Both the position numbers and the translations under genes were made by a program. Shown here piece by piece: positions 24,881 to 33,555 of a stretch of 64,000 bases of DNA. The notes under the pieces were generated by a model. That model searched no databases and was not told where the DNA came from. It saw nothing but the letters and a program-made list of their open reading frames with translations. The stretch covers positions 1 to 64,000 of the forward strand of contig LVBL01000006.1 of NCBI GenBank assembly GCA_001604405.1, read 5' to 3'. Every line of letters starts with the position of its first letter. Positions within the stretch are counted from its first letter, which is position 1. This DNA comes from Spirochaetales bacterium Spiro_10 (GTDB lineage Bacteria > Spirochaetota > Spirochaetia > Treponematales > Treponemataceae).

Positions 24881-25243
24881 ATGAGTATCGAAGTGACGAG
24901 CATCGGTCAGCAGTTAACGGCAATGGATCGCCGTCTTGAAGGTTCGGTTAATTCAACATTGCGCTCTACCACAGCAACCATGCAGACGAACGACGCGGCC
25001 GCCGAACAGGCGCCGATGAGCGAAGAACGGGTTTCCAGAATAGCCGAGCAGATTCAGAACATCTCGAATATGTTCGACCGGCAGCTGCAGTTCCGCGTGA
25101 GCAAGGAGCTCGAGCAGGTAATCGTCAAGGTCATCGACTCCAGCACCGATAAGGTTATAAGGGAAATTCCGTCCGCGGAGATCCAGAAGATTCAGATCAG
25201 GATACAGGAAGCGTTAGGACTTCTGTTCGACGAGTCGATATAG
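24881..25243 (+). CDS. flaG: FlaG-family flagellar protein
   Basis: The 120-residue protein has an unstructured N-terminal half and a conserved C-terminal FlaG domain (LQFRVSKELEQVIVKVIDSS followed by VIREIPSAEIQKI). FlaG proteins affect filament length in other bacteria; the mechanism is not established. AAGGAGG lies 6 nt before the ATG. It is placed directly before fliD, the usual order. Confidence 0.88.
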   Translation: MSIEVTSIGQQLTAMDRRLEGSVNSTLRSTTATMQTNDAAAEQAPMSEERVSRIAEQIQNISNMFDRQLQFRVSKELEQVIVKVIDSSTDKVIREIPSAEIQKIQIRIQEALGLLFDESI

Positions 25244-25303
25244 CGGTTTGACATTGCCGTACGTACGATGCCCCTGGTAAACGCGGATGTGGGAGGTTAG
25301 GAT

Positions 25304-27256
25304 ATGTCCGATATCAGCATCCCGGGCGTGACGGCGAGCAAATACAAAACCGACGAACTCATCCAGGGCCTGATGAAGGTCGAGCGCGTGCCGCGTGACA
25401 GGGCAAACGCCGATCTGGAGACGTACAAGAAACAGCAAGCCGCATGGCGCCAGATCAACCAGTCGTCGACGACACTCAGGGACGCCGCGAAAAGCCTGTA
25501 CTCCTTCAACAACCCCTTCAGCGAGAAGATCGCGGACTCGACGGACGCGCGCGCCCTAACCGCGAGCGCGACGCGCGACGCGCGCGACCAGAGCTTCCGC
25601 GTCACCGTCAACCAGGTAGCCGAGGCGGACGCCTTCCTTTCCGCCGAGTTGCAATCCGACGGCAAGGTTCCCGGCGGCACGTACACCTTCTCGGTCGGCG
25701 ATTCGCGCGTCTCCTTCAAGTGGAAGGGCGGGTCGTACGGCGATTTCGCCGAGGCCCTTAACCGCCGCGGAGAGGGAATCGTCCGCGCGTCCCTCGTGCA
25801 AATCACGCCAAAGACGAAATCCCTCCTCGTGGAATCGCTCAAGACCGGAGCGGCCGAACGCCTTACCTTCTCGGACGACGCGCTATCCTTCGCGCTCGGC
25901 TCGGGCCTCATCAGAAAGAACGACAAAAGCGCCGTCGCGGTATCCGCGGCGTCGGTCTCTGTCAAACCCGTGTCGAACTCCCTCATCGAGTTCTCTCCCG
26001 CGGCCCGCGCGCGCGACGGCCTGACGCTCGAGTACCAGCTGACCGTCACGGAACGGTCCGCCGATGCTCCGGAGAGCGACGAGTCGGCGGCCTTCGACGC
26101 CGGCAAGCCGAGCGCCCTCACCTGGGGAGGGATCACGATCCAGAACGTCGAACCCGACATCCCCATTGAGGCGGAACGACCGGCTCCCCGCGCGCCGGTC
26201 GTCGACGACGCGGTGCTCTCCCTCCGCTCGACGAAGGGCACCGCCCTGCCCCTCCCGCCCGCCGGCCCGGCGGGCACCACGCAGTCGTTCAGCGTCCCGC
26301 TCGCCGAATACGGCGACGTCGACGCGATCGTCCTTCATAACCGCAACACCTCGCGCGACGTCTCCGTCACGGGCGTCAAGATCGTCGACCCTCGCGTCGC
26401 GGGCGAGTACGTGCCCGTCAATCCCGTCTCGATAGCGCAGGACGCCGTCATAAAGTACGAGGGGATCACGGTCACGCGCCCGAAAAACGACATCGACGAC
26501 CTCGTGCCGGGCGTTACGCTTTCGCTCAAGGAGGCGACGGGCAAGCAGGAAACCGTGACGGTGAAGCCCGACGTCGAGGTCGCGAAGGAAGCGGTCATCA
26601 AGCTCATCGGCACCTACAACCGCGTCATCGCCGAGATAAACATACTCACGCAAAACAAGCCCGAGATCATCAGCGAGATCACCTATTTCACCGAGGACGA
26701 GCGCAAGGCCGCCGAGGAACGCCTCGGGATGATGCAGGGCGACATGACCCTGAACGGCATCAAAGCCTCGCTTCAGCGGCTGACGAGCAACGTCTACGCG
26801 GCCAACGACACCACCACCACGAAAACGCTCGCGCAAATCGGCGTTTCGACGAGGTCGGGCACCGGAGGCGCGCTCGAGTATTCGCGCCTTCGCGGATACC
26901 TCGAGATCGACGAGAAAAAACTCGACGAGGCGCTCGAGCGGCGCATGGGCGAGGTGAAACTCCTCTTCGGCTTCGACTCCGACGGAGACCTCGTCATTGA
27001 TTCGGGCGTCGCGCAGGCGATGGACGCGAACCTGACGCCGTACGTGCAGACCGGCGGGATTTTCTCCACGAGGACCTCCGGACTCGCGACCAGGATCACG
27101 TCGACGGAGAAAAACATCGCGCGCCTTGACGACCAGCTGAAGAAGAAAGAGGCCGAGCTCAAGGCGAAGTACGGGCAGATGGAGGGGACGCTCAACAGCC
27201 TTCAGCAACAGTCCAACTCCATTTCGAATTTCAACCGGCAACAGAATTCCGACTGA
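25304..27256 (+). CDS. fliD: Flagellar hook-associated protein 2 (filament cap)
   Basis: The 650-residue protein has the FliD_N domain at residues 5-110 (ISIPGVTASKYKTDELIQGLMKVERVPRD) and the FliD_C domain in the last 250 residues (GTYNRVIAEINILTQNKPE; TSTEKNIARLDDQLKKKEAEL). FliD caps the growing filament and helps flagellin fold into place; in spirochaetes this happens in the periplasm. It is longer than many FliD proteins because of a large middle region. The next gene starts 13 nt downstream. Confidence 0.92.
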   Translation: MSDISIPGVTASKYKTDELIQGLMKVERVPRDRANADLETYKKQQAAWRQINQSSTTLRDAAKSLYSFNNPFSEKIADSTDARALTASATRDARDQSFRVTVNQVAEADAFLSAELQSDGKVPGGTYTFSVGDSRVSFKWKGGSYGDFAEALNRRGEGIVRASLVQITPKTKSLLVESLKTGAAERLTFSDDALSFALGSGLIRKNDKSAVAVSAASVSVKPVSNSLIEFSPAARARDGLTLEYQLTVTERSADAPESDESAAFDAGKPSALTWGGITIQNVEPDIPIEAERPAPRAPVVDDAVLSLRSTKGTALPLPPAGPAGTTQSFSVPLAEYGDVDAIVLHNRNTSRDVSVTGVKIVDPRVAGEYVPVNPVSIAQDAVIKYEGITVTRPKNDIDDLVPGVTLSLKEATGKQETVTVKPDVEVAKEAVIKLIGTYNRVIAEINILTQNKPEIISEITYFTEDERKAAEERLGMMQGDMTLNGIKASLQRLTSNVYAANDTTTTKTLAQIGVSTRSGTGGALEYSRLRGYLEIDEKKLDEALERRMGEVKLLFGFDSDGDLVIDSGVAQAMDANLTPYVQTGGIFSTRTSGLATRITSTEKNIARLDDQLKKKEAELKAKYGQMEGTLNSLQQQSNSISNFNRQQNSD

Positions 27257-27269
27257 CAGGAGCGCATCG

Positions 27270-27860
27270 ATGGACATACTCGTGAACGGAACAAGCGTGG
27301 ACTTCACCCTCGAATCCGAGCGGACGCTCGGCGAGGTGCTGGGCTCCGTGGAACAGGCGGTGGAGGAAAACGGACAGACGGTCATAAGCGTGCGGATAGA
27401 CGGCTCCGACGTTCCCGCCGAGGGGCTCGACGCGGCCTTCGCGAGGGACATCGGTTCCGTTTCGCGCATCGAGCTCGACACCCTCTCGAGGGCGGACATC
27501 CTCTCGATGCTCAACGCCCTCGGGGAGGAACTGGCGGGCTCGGTCCCGCTCCTCGAGGAGATTCCCGTACACCTCCTGACGGGCAAGGACCGCACGGTCA
27601 TGGAGACGATTCACGGCTTCTCCGTGCGGCTCGAACGCCTGTACAAGCTGATTCCGCTTCTTCCGCTTACCGGGATGCCGTCTGACAGGTTCGAGATCGA
27701 CTCGGTTCCGCTGTCGTCGTATCCCGGGGAGCTCGCGCCGCTGCTCGGCGAACTGCTGTCGGCGCTCGAGCGCAAGGACACCGTGACGGTCGGCGACATC
27801 GCCGAATACGAGCTGGCGCCAAGGATTGCAAAGGTGGGGAATCTGCTGATGGAACTTTGA
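27270..27860 (+). CDS. Protein of unknown function following fliD, possible export chaperone
   Basis: The 196-residue acidic protein has an N-terminal beta-grasp-like segment (MDILVNGTSVDFTLESERTL), and the rest is helical and Leu-rich (SMLNALGEELAGSVPLLEEI; GELLSALERKDTVTVGD). There is no signal peptide or membrane segment. In many bacteria fliD is followed by the flagellin chaperone gene fliS or fliT, and this acidic helical protein occupies that slot without recognisable FliS sequence. A chaperone role is an inference from position only. Confidence 0.6.
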   Translation: MDILVNGTSVDFTLESERTLGEVLGSVEQAVEENGQTVISVRIDGSDVPAEGLDAAFARDIGSVSRIELDTLSRADILSMLNALGEELAGSVPLLEEIPVHLLTGKDRTVMETIHGFSVRLERLYKLIPLLPLTGMPSDRFEIDSVPLSSYPGELAPLLGELLSALERKDTVTVGDIAEYELAPRIAKVGNLLMEL

Positions 27861-27912
27861 AAACGGCGGCGCGGCGATTCCGCCGGGATATTCTCGATCA
27901 AGGGGGCCTAAC

Positions 27913-29043
27913 ATGATCGAATACCTGTTCGCGCAAGTCATACCGTATAGCACGGACTTCAAGCCCGTCTATCTCGTATTCCCGGTCATGGGGGCGATCA
28001 TCATCGCCGTCGTGGCCATATTCAACAAGTACAACGAGGAGCGAACGAGAACCGTCGCGCGGCCGCGCGCCCAGGGCGTCCGGCAACCCCAGGCGCCCTT
28101 CGTCAAGACGGGAAGGTTCAACCAGGAGATCAAGTCCATCTCCGCCGCCTGCAAGTTCAACCAGAAACAGACGGCCGTTTTCTCGAAGGTTTGCGTCGAT
28201 AACCGGCTCGAGCGGCCCGACCACCTCATCCGGAACGCGCGCGCGCTCGAGGAGGCCTTTTCGCGCGAGCTGACCCGACTCGAGTCGATCGCGCCGCGAA
28301 CGCGCGAGGTCGAAGAGGAGATCACGCTGCTGTTTACCGTGCGCGAGGCGCTCGAGAACGCGCGGAAAAATCAGGCGACGCTCGTGTCCTCGCGTTCGCT
28401 CGAGAACGGCCAGCCGTTCACGATCGTGACGCCGGATCAGGAGCAGTACCCGGTCCTACTCTTCGAGAATTCGTCGCGGGGACTCGTATGCAAGGTGCCG
28501 AGGGACTCCTTCGGCAACGAACTCCGCCTTCAGCACTGGTCGCGCATCGAGATTTACTTCTCGCTCGAGAACGGCCAGACCTACCGGTATCCCGCCCGCG
28601 TCGTCGGCTACGAGTCGGGAATAAACGAGAGCCTCATGATCATCTCCCATACGGACGCGCTCAAGCCACTGCCGAACCGCCGCCACGACAGGCGGAACTT
28701 CACCACCGACTGCACCTTCACGTACGTGTCGGTCGCGAACGTCATCAACGGCAGGAAGACCGAGCACCGTTTCTATCCCATGGGGAAGTCCTACCCCGGA
28801 GCCATCATGGACATCTCGGCCGGCGGATGCAGCATACGCACGCCCTCCCCCCCTCCACAAAACCAGTATATCGAGATAGAATGCAGCCTTGACGGGAAGT
28901 CTCAGGACTCGATGACGGGAAAGGTGCTCAGGCTTTCGGAGACGTCGAGCCACGGCGACAAGGTCGCGCACATCCAGTTCGCCAAGATGCCGCGCACGAC
29001 CATGAACAGGGTTTTTTCCCTGATATACGCACACGGGGAGTAG
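27913..29043 (+). CDS. Membrane-anchored PilZ-domain protein (c-di-GMP receptor)
   Basis: The 376-residue protein has one N-terminal transmembrane helix (YLVFPVMGAIIIAVVAIF, residues 20-37), a basic linker, a helical middle and a YcgR-N-like beta domain (FENSSRGLVCKVPRDSF). A C-terminal PilZ domain has the ligand motifs RRHDRR at 256-261 and DISAGG at 300-305. PilZ proteins of this layout bind c-di-GMP and act on the flagellar motor. It is encoded in the flagellar cluster, upstream of an HD-GYP phosphodiesterase, so both sensor and eraser of the signal are here. Confidence 0.85.
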   Translation: MIEYLFAQVIPYSTDFKPVYLVFPVMGAIIIAVVAIFNKYNEERTRTVARPRAQGVRQPQAPFVKTGRFNQEIKSISAACKFNQKQTAVFSKVCVDNRLERPDHLIRNARALEEAFSRELTRLESIAPRTREVEEEITLLFTVREALENARKNQATLVSSRSLENGQPFTIVTPDQEQYPVLLFENSSRGLVCKVPRDSFGNELRLQHWSRIEIYFSLENGQTYRYPARVVGYESGINESLMIISHTDALKPLPNRRHDRRNFTTDCTFTYVSVANVINGRKTEHRFYPMGKSYPGAIMDISAGGCSIRTPSPPPQNQYIEIECSLDGKSQDSMTGKVLRLSETSSHGDKVAHIQFAKMPRTTMNRVFSLIYAHGE

Positions 29044-29048
29044 CTACG

Positions 29049-29309
29049 TTGACAATACTCGCGATCGACGACATTACGCGCAAGGAAACCTTCATCTACT
29101 ACAGACGCGAGTTTACCGGAAAGGCCCTCTACGACCTCCCCGGCAGGCGCCATGCCGGTTCCATCGAATTCTCCATCGAGACCGAGCCTACGGGGAAGAA
29201 GGACATCCGCGTACGGCTCCTCGACTCGGTCGACTATCCCCTGCTCCCCATCGTCTCCAACCTGAAGCGGTATATCCTCGACCTCGACAAGGACGGAAAA
29301 CTGCCCTGA
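29049..29309 (+). CDS. Small conserved-looking protein of unknown function
   Basis: The 86-residue protein starts at TTG, with GGGGAG 8 nt upstream at the end of the PilZ gene. It begins TILAIDDITRKETFIYYRREF and ends LKRYILDLDKDGKLP. No signal, membrane segment or known motif is visible. The reading frame fits the tight operon spacing (5 nt from the PilZ gene), which supports it as real. Confidence 0.55.
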   Translation: MTILAIDDITRKETFIYYRREFTGKALYDLPGRRHAGSIEFSIETEPTGKKDIRVRLLDSVDYPLLPIVSNLKRYILDLDKDGKLP

Positions 29310-29343
29310 GTCCGTACTGACCGGACTTGACCGCCCCATCCCT

Positions 29344-29363
29344 ATGCGGTATTTTTACCGCAT
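29344..29363 (+). promoter_or_regulatory. Perfect hairpin overlapping the tsaE start codon
   Basis: ATGCGGTA (29344-29351), TTTT, TACCGCAT (29356-29363). The last arm contains the first two bases of the tsaE ATG. It could hide the start codon or be a small operator; no ribosome-binding site is visible nearby. Confidence 0.35.
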
Positions 29364-29796
29364 GACCTTCGTGACGGCTACGGAAGAAGAAACGATATCC
29401 CTCGGCGAGCGGATCGGCTCCAGGCTCAGGCCCGGCGACGTGATAGCCCTGCGCGGCGGACTCGCCGCGGGAAAAACCACGATCACGAAGGGGATAGCGC
29501 GCGCCCTCAAGATAGACGAGGACGTAACGAGTCCCACCTTCACCCTCGTTTCAGAATATGACGGATCGCTTCCGCTGTACCACATGGACGCGTACCGGCT
29601 CGACTCGCCGGTGGCCTTCGTCGATCTCGGCGTGGAAGACTGCCTCTACGGAGAGGGCGTGTGCGTCATCGAGTGGAGCGAGCGCGTCATGTCCGAGCTT
29701 CCACGCACCTCGATCGTCATTTCCCTCGAGGCGCGCGAGGACGGAAGCCGCGTCATAACCCTTGAAAACTGGCCGTACGGGGAACTCGAGCCGTGA
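29362..29796 (+). CDS. tsaE: tRNA threonylcarbamoyladenosine biosynthesis ATPase TsaE
   Basis: The 144-residue ATPase works with TsaB and TsaD to install t6A at position 37 of ANN-decoding tRNAs. The P-loop GGLAAGKTT lies at about residues 34-42; one position differs from the common GxLGAGKT (Ala for Gly), which is tolerated in P-loops. SPTFTLVSEY and HMDAYRLDSP follow as in the family. Starts at 29344 and 29362 are both possible; 29362 gives the usual N-terminus. The stop overlaps the tsaB GTG by 4 nt. Confidence 0.9.
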   Translation: MTFVTATEEETISLGERIGSRLRPGDVIALRGGLAAGKTTITKGIARALKIDEDVTSPTFTLVSEYDGSLPLYHMDAYRLDSPVAFVDLGVEDCLYGEGVCVIEWSERVMSELPRTSIVISLEAREDGSRVITLENWPYGELEP

Positions 29797-30461
29797 ACGT
29801 GCTCGCGATCGATACCGCGGGCAAGCGCTTCTCCGCGACCGTCGACACGGGCTCCGAGCGGTTTACCCTGACGGTGGACTCCCAGAGACAGCACGCGGAG
29901 CGGCTCCTGTCGTCGATTGACTCCCTCTTGGTCCTTGCGGGAATAGGCCCGAAGGACGTAGCGCTCGTGACGTGCCCGGAGGGACCCGGTTCGTTTACCG
30001 GCCTCCGGCTCGCCTATGCGACCGCAAAGGCCTTTCAGCTCGCGACGTCCTGCCGTTTTCTCCCCGTGCCCACGCTCGAGTGCTACGCGTTGCCGTTTTC
30101 GGCGTGCGCCGGGGCCGTCGTATGCGCCGTCGACGCCAAGAAGAACCGCTACTATGCGCAGGTTTTCCGCCGCGGAATCGCCGTTACCGAAAGCCTTGAC
30201 GTCTCGAGCGGGGAGATCACCGGCCTTCTCGACGCGGAGGAGCGCGTTCTCGTCGTAGGACCGGACGCCGAGCGTCTCGCGGAGGAGCTTTCCGCGCTCA
30301 TGCCCGCGTCGCGCGTCGACTACGTGACGCCCGGGGGATCGGAGATCTCCGAGACGCTGGCGAAAATTGCGAAAACGCGCCATTTGCAGTATACTGACGG
30401 TGTGTCGGACTACGCGGGTCCCGCATATGTGAGAAAAAGTGACGCAGAAACCGGAACCTGA
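29793..30461 (+). CDS. tsaB: tRNA threonylcarbamoyladenosine biosynthesis protein TsaB
   Basis: The 222-residue ASKHA-fold protein is the scaffold partner of TsaD and TsaE in t6A synthesis. Family segments: VLAIDTAGKRFSATV at the N-terminus, QHAERLLSSIDSLL, and GPGSFTGLRLAYATAKAF. It starts at GTG, coupled to tsaE, and overlaps the HD-GYP gene by 23 nt. TsaD is not in the window. Confidence 0.92.
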   Translation: MNVLAIDTAGKRFSATVDTGSERFTLTVDSQRQHAERLLSSIDSLLVLAGIGPKDVALVTCPEGPGSFTGLRLAYATAKAFQLATSCRFLPVPTLECYALPFSACAGAVVCAVDAKKNRYYAQVFRRGIAVTESLDVSSGEITGLLDAEERVLVVGPDAERLAEELSALMPASRVDYVTPGGSEISETLAKIAKTRHLQYTDGVSDYAGPAYVRKSDAETGT

Positions 30462-31599
30462 AAAGAAAGAACGCCGTTCCGCCCTCCTTGAGGAGCTAGC
30501 CGAGGCCATCGACCTGGTCCCGCTAGAGATCCCCGCGGACGGGATATCCGTCGGCTCCTCGCCGAGCGACCTCTTGCACCTTCAGCAGATCATCGCGAAT
30601 ACGGACAACCCGCATATCGCGATAGTCATACTCGGGCCCGAGCTCGACATCGTGCACGCGACGCCGGCCGCCCGGTTGCTGTTTTCCGATTACCACGCGA
30701 TAGACCAAAAGCCCTTTTTCAACGTGTTCAAGCAGTGCCTTGACCACGACGAGACGCAGGATCTCATCGTCTCCCTTCGCACCCGCGACAAGGGCTATTC
30801 GTGGTCGGGAACGATGCGGCACAAGACGGCCTCGACAAAGACGCTCTATACCAGCACGACCTTCCTGCCCTTCTTTGACGTGAACAAGGCGGTGTCCGGG
30901 TTTCTCGTGTATTTCTACGACATTACGGCCGGCTTCAACGACCAGCTTCACGCCACCTTTCGGGGAATCCTCGAGGCCGCGAAGCTCAAGGACAACGAGA
31001 CGGGCCTGCACAACGACAGGGTCGGTTTTTACAGCAAGAAGCTGGCGGAGCACCTCTACGAAAACCGGGCGTATCCCCAGATAGATCCCGACTTCATCGA
31101 CAACATACGGTTTCTCGCGGCGATGCACGACGTCGGCAAGATCGGCACGCCCGATTACATCCTGCAGAAACCCGGAAAGCTCACCGACCTTGAATGGGAG
31201 ATAATGCGCGAGCATACCATCAACGGAACGTTCATCCTGTCGTCATATCCCGTGCCGATGGCGAAGGAAATCGCCCTGAGCCACCATGAATGGTGGGACG
31301 GAACCGGGTATCCTTTCAAGATAGACGGGAACATGATACCCCTGCCCGCGCGCATCGTCGCGATAGCCGACGTGTACGACGCGCTCAGGATGAAACGGAC
31401 GTACAAGACCGAGTACACGCACGAGGAATCGATAGCGCAGATTTTCGCGAACTCGGGGACGCAGTTCGACCCGCGTCTCATAGAGGCCTTCAGGCACATC
31501 CATCAGGATTTCGACGATATCTGGAATCTCCTGCGCGACCCCGAGCGGGGCGAGGCGGGACCCTCGTACGACGGCGAATCGATGGAGGAATGGTCCTGA
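30439..31599 (+). CDS. PAS-HD-GYP cyclic-di-GMP phosphodiesterase
   Basis: The 386-residue protein has a PAS-like sensor around residues 50-165 (IVHATPAARLLFSDYH, FLVYFYDITAGFND) and a C-terminal HD-GYP domain. Visible metal and signature residues are H191 in ETGLHNDRV, H230-D231 in MHDVGK, H282-H283-E284 and GYP at 290-292, all intact. Such enzymes hydrolyse c-di-GMP to GMP. There is no signal peptide or membrane helix, so the sensor is cytoplasmic. The GTG start lies inside tsaB. It is convergent with csrA 15 nt downstream. Confidence 0.9.
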   Translation: MTQKPEPEKKERRSALLEELAEAIDLVPLEIPADGISVGSSPSDLLHLQQIIANTDNPHIAIVILGPELDIVHATPAARLLFSDYHAIDQKPFFNVFKQCLDHDETQDLIVSLRTRDKGYSWSGTMRHKTASTKTLYTSTTFLPFFDVNKAVSGFLVYFYDITAGFNDQLHATFRGILEAAKLKDNETGLHNDRVGFYSKKLAEHLYENRAYPQIDPDFIDNIRFLAAMHDVGKIGTPDYILQKPGKLTDLEWEIMREHTINGTFILSSYPVPMAKEIALSHHEWWDGTGYPFKIDGNMIPLPARIVAIADVYDALRMKRTYKTEYTHEESIAQIFANSGTQFDPRLIEAFRHIHQDFDDIWNLLRDPERGEAGPSYDGESMEEWS

Positions 31600-31614
31600 C
31601 CGCCGTCGGGCCGG

Positions 31615-31842
31615 CTATTTCGGAAGGACGATGCCGTTCAAACCCTCGAGGTTCGGCGCGGAGGTAGCGGCCGCGCGGTTTTCGTTCTTGATCGCCTCGA
31701 ACACCTCTTGCCTGAACACCTTTACCGACTTGGGGGCCTCGACGCCGATCTTGACCTGGTCACCGCGAATCTCGATGACCGTTATCGACACGTCGTCGCC
31801 GATCATGATCTTCTCGTTGATCTTCCTGGAAAGTATCAGCAT
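31615..31842 (-). CDS. csrA: Carbon storage regulator CsrA
   Basis: The 75-residue RNA-binding dimer begins [18 protein letters not shown] and keeps VFRQEV around residue 45, which carries the key RNA-contact Arg. The 20-residue C-terminal tail is typical of the longer CsrA that FliW regulates. CsrA blocks translation of target messages by covering GGA motifs at ribosome-binding sites; in Bacillus and Borrelia flagellin is a target. It is the last gene of the flgN-flgK-flgL-fliW-csrA operon, overlapping the fliW stop by 1 nt. Confidence 0.96.
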   Translation of the reverse strand: MLILSRKINEKIMIGDDVSITVIEIRGDQVKIGVEAPKSVKVFRQEVFEAIKNENRAAATSAPNLEGLNGIVLPK

Positions 31843-32285
31843 CAGTTGCCTCGCTTTCCGGCGGCTTCGGCGACGATGTCGTGCTTCGTCTTCCACTTGA
31901 CGTCGGAAAGAACGGCCTGCATCGCGCGGTTGTTGCGCTTGTTGATGATGAGCGGGCCCTGCAGGTTCGCCGTGACGGGGCTTCCGTCGGGCGGGATGGT
32001 CACCAGGGCGAACACGATGACGTCGGACGGGTTCTCGATTCCGAGCGGTTCGAGAAGGCTGTCCTCTATGTCGATCTCGTAGTCGGGCCTGAACAGGAAC
32101 GGGTCGATCGCGAGAAACGCGAGATCCGCCTTGTCGAGCGACTGCACCCAGATGAAGGGCTTTTGCGGCGCGTCTATCAGCGCGAACGCGTGGAAGTCCT
32201 TGAAGCCGTAAAACCCCTGTTCGAGCCCGATAATCTGTTTCTCCAGGATTTCAACCTGGCCCATCGCCTTTGTCTGGATTTCCAT
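31842..32285 (-). CDS. fliW: Flagellar assembly factor FliW
   Basis: The 147-residue protein binds either flagellin or CsrA, releasing CsrA repression when free flagellin is consumed. Signature segments: [52 protein letters not shown]. The ATG at 32285 matches family starts; a TTG three codons upstream is less likely. It is coupled to csrA. Confidence 0.95.
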   Translation of the reverse strand: MEIQTKAMGQVEILEKQIIGLEQGFYGFKDFHAFALIDAPQKPFIWVQSLDKADLAFLAIDPFLFRPDYEIDIEDSLLEPLGIENPSDVIVFALVTIPPDGSPVTANLQGPLIINKRNNRAMQAVLSDVKWKTKHDIVAEAAGKRGN

Positions 32286-32296
32286 CTTCCCCAACC

Positions 32297-33541
32297 TTAT
32301 CTGACGTAGTCAAGCAGCGTGTGCGAGTACAGCTTCCCGGCGGTACTGAGCGACGCCTGGTGCGTGTACTCGTACATCTTAAGGTCCGTTACGGCTTTTG
32401 TAAAGTCGATATCGGCCTCGCGGGACTCGGCGGCGGTGACGTTGAGCGTCTGCGTCGCGATTCGCGACACGGTGGCCTCGGTGCGCTCGTACTTGGAGCC
32501 GAGTCCGGCAAGCCGGCTCGTGAGATTGTCGAGCGCGCCGTCAAGGGAGCCGAGAACGCGGCCGCCGATGGATTCCTGGTCGCCCGAGAGCATCGCCGTC
32601 CTCAGGGAGATGACGGCGTCGAAGAGCGAGCCGCCCGAAAGCTTGACCGAGGGGGCGATATTGTACGGCGGCCTCTGGCCCTGGCGGATCATGCCGAGAG
32701 AGGACAGGACGTCGCCGCCGGCCGCGTCGTCGAGCCAGAGCTGTCGCGCGTCGGTCGTCTCGAGGTTGAGCCCGTTCGTTACCGGGTCGAGGTGCGCCTT
32801 GACGGCCGCCCCCGAGTCGTTGATCTTCGAGATTATCGAGTGGACGTTGTCGCCGGCGACGAGCGGCACTTCGATGCCGTCGACGGTGATGGAGGTGTCG
32901 GCCTTGACGACGAAGGTCGATGCGTCGACCTCGGAGAAGAGGGACTGCCTCTCGGCCCAGAACACCCGGTTTCCCGGCTGGTCCGTTCCCAGCCAGCTTT
33001 GTTCGTCGACCTCGACGTTCTTGGCGCCGACCGAGCCGTTGTAGCGCACGTTCATGATCATGCGGGATCCCGCGCCGTCCATGTCGCCGAGCACGGTCTC
33101 GAAGGGCTCCGTGTGGCTTTTGGTTCCGGAAAAAAGCCGGTTGCCGTCGGGCCCCGTCGCGTTGGCGTTCGACACGAGCTCGCCGAGGAGTTCGTCGATC
33201 TCTCCCGCCATGTTTTTGAGGTCGCCCGGGGTGAAGGTGCCGTGGGCGCCCGCCACGGCGAGCTCCCGCACGCGCTGAAGCACCTGCAGGGACTGGTTGA
33301 CGTAGCCTTCGGATATCTTGATCTGGTCCTGAATTGTCTTCGTGTTGCGCTCGAAGCGCTCGAGCCGCGCGAGATACGACTGGTAGCGGACGACGTGTCC
33401 GGCCGAAAGCGGGTCGTCGCGCAGGTTGTTGAGGCGCCGCTGGTTTCCGATCTTGTTGTTCTCGTCGCTCAGCCGCGACTCCTGCCGCCTGAGGGCGCTC
33501 TGCATGTCCGTATGCTGAAGATTAGAGCTGATCCTTCTCAT
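32297..33541 (-). CDS. flgL: Flagellar hook-associated protein 3
   Basis: The 414-residue flagellin-like protein forms the second hook-filament junction zone. The N-terminus [21 protein letters not shown] and segment [18 protein letters not shown] match FlgL, as does the C-terminal [21 protein letters not shown] and its final helix. The central domain is of moderate size. It begins 15 nt after the flgK stop. Confidence 0.93.
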   Translation of the reverse strand: MRRISSNLQHTDMQSALRRQESRLSDENNKIGNQRRLNNLRDDPLSAGHVVRYQSYLARLERFERNTKTIQDQIKISEGYVNQSLQVLQRVRELAVAGAHGTFTPGDLKNMAGEIDELLGELVSNANATGPDGNRLFSGTKSHTEPFETVLGDMDGAGSRMIMNVRYNGSVGAKNVEVDEQSWLGTDQPGNRVFWAERQSLFSEVDASTFVVKADTSITVDGIEVPLVAGDNVHSIISKINDSGAAVKAHLDPVTNGLNLETTDARQLWLDDAAGGDVLSSLGMIRQGQRPPYNIAPSVKLSGGSLFDAVISLRTAMLSGDQESIGGRVLGSLDGALDNLTSRLAGLGSKYERTEATVSRIATQTLNVTAAESREADIDFTKAVTDLKMYEYTHQASLSTAGKLYSHTLLDYVR

Positions 33542-33555
33542 GTCGTCCTACCCCC

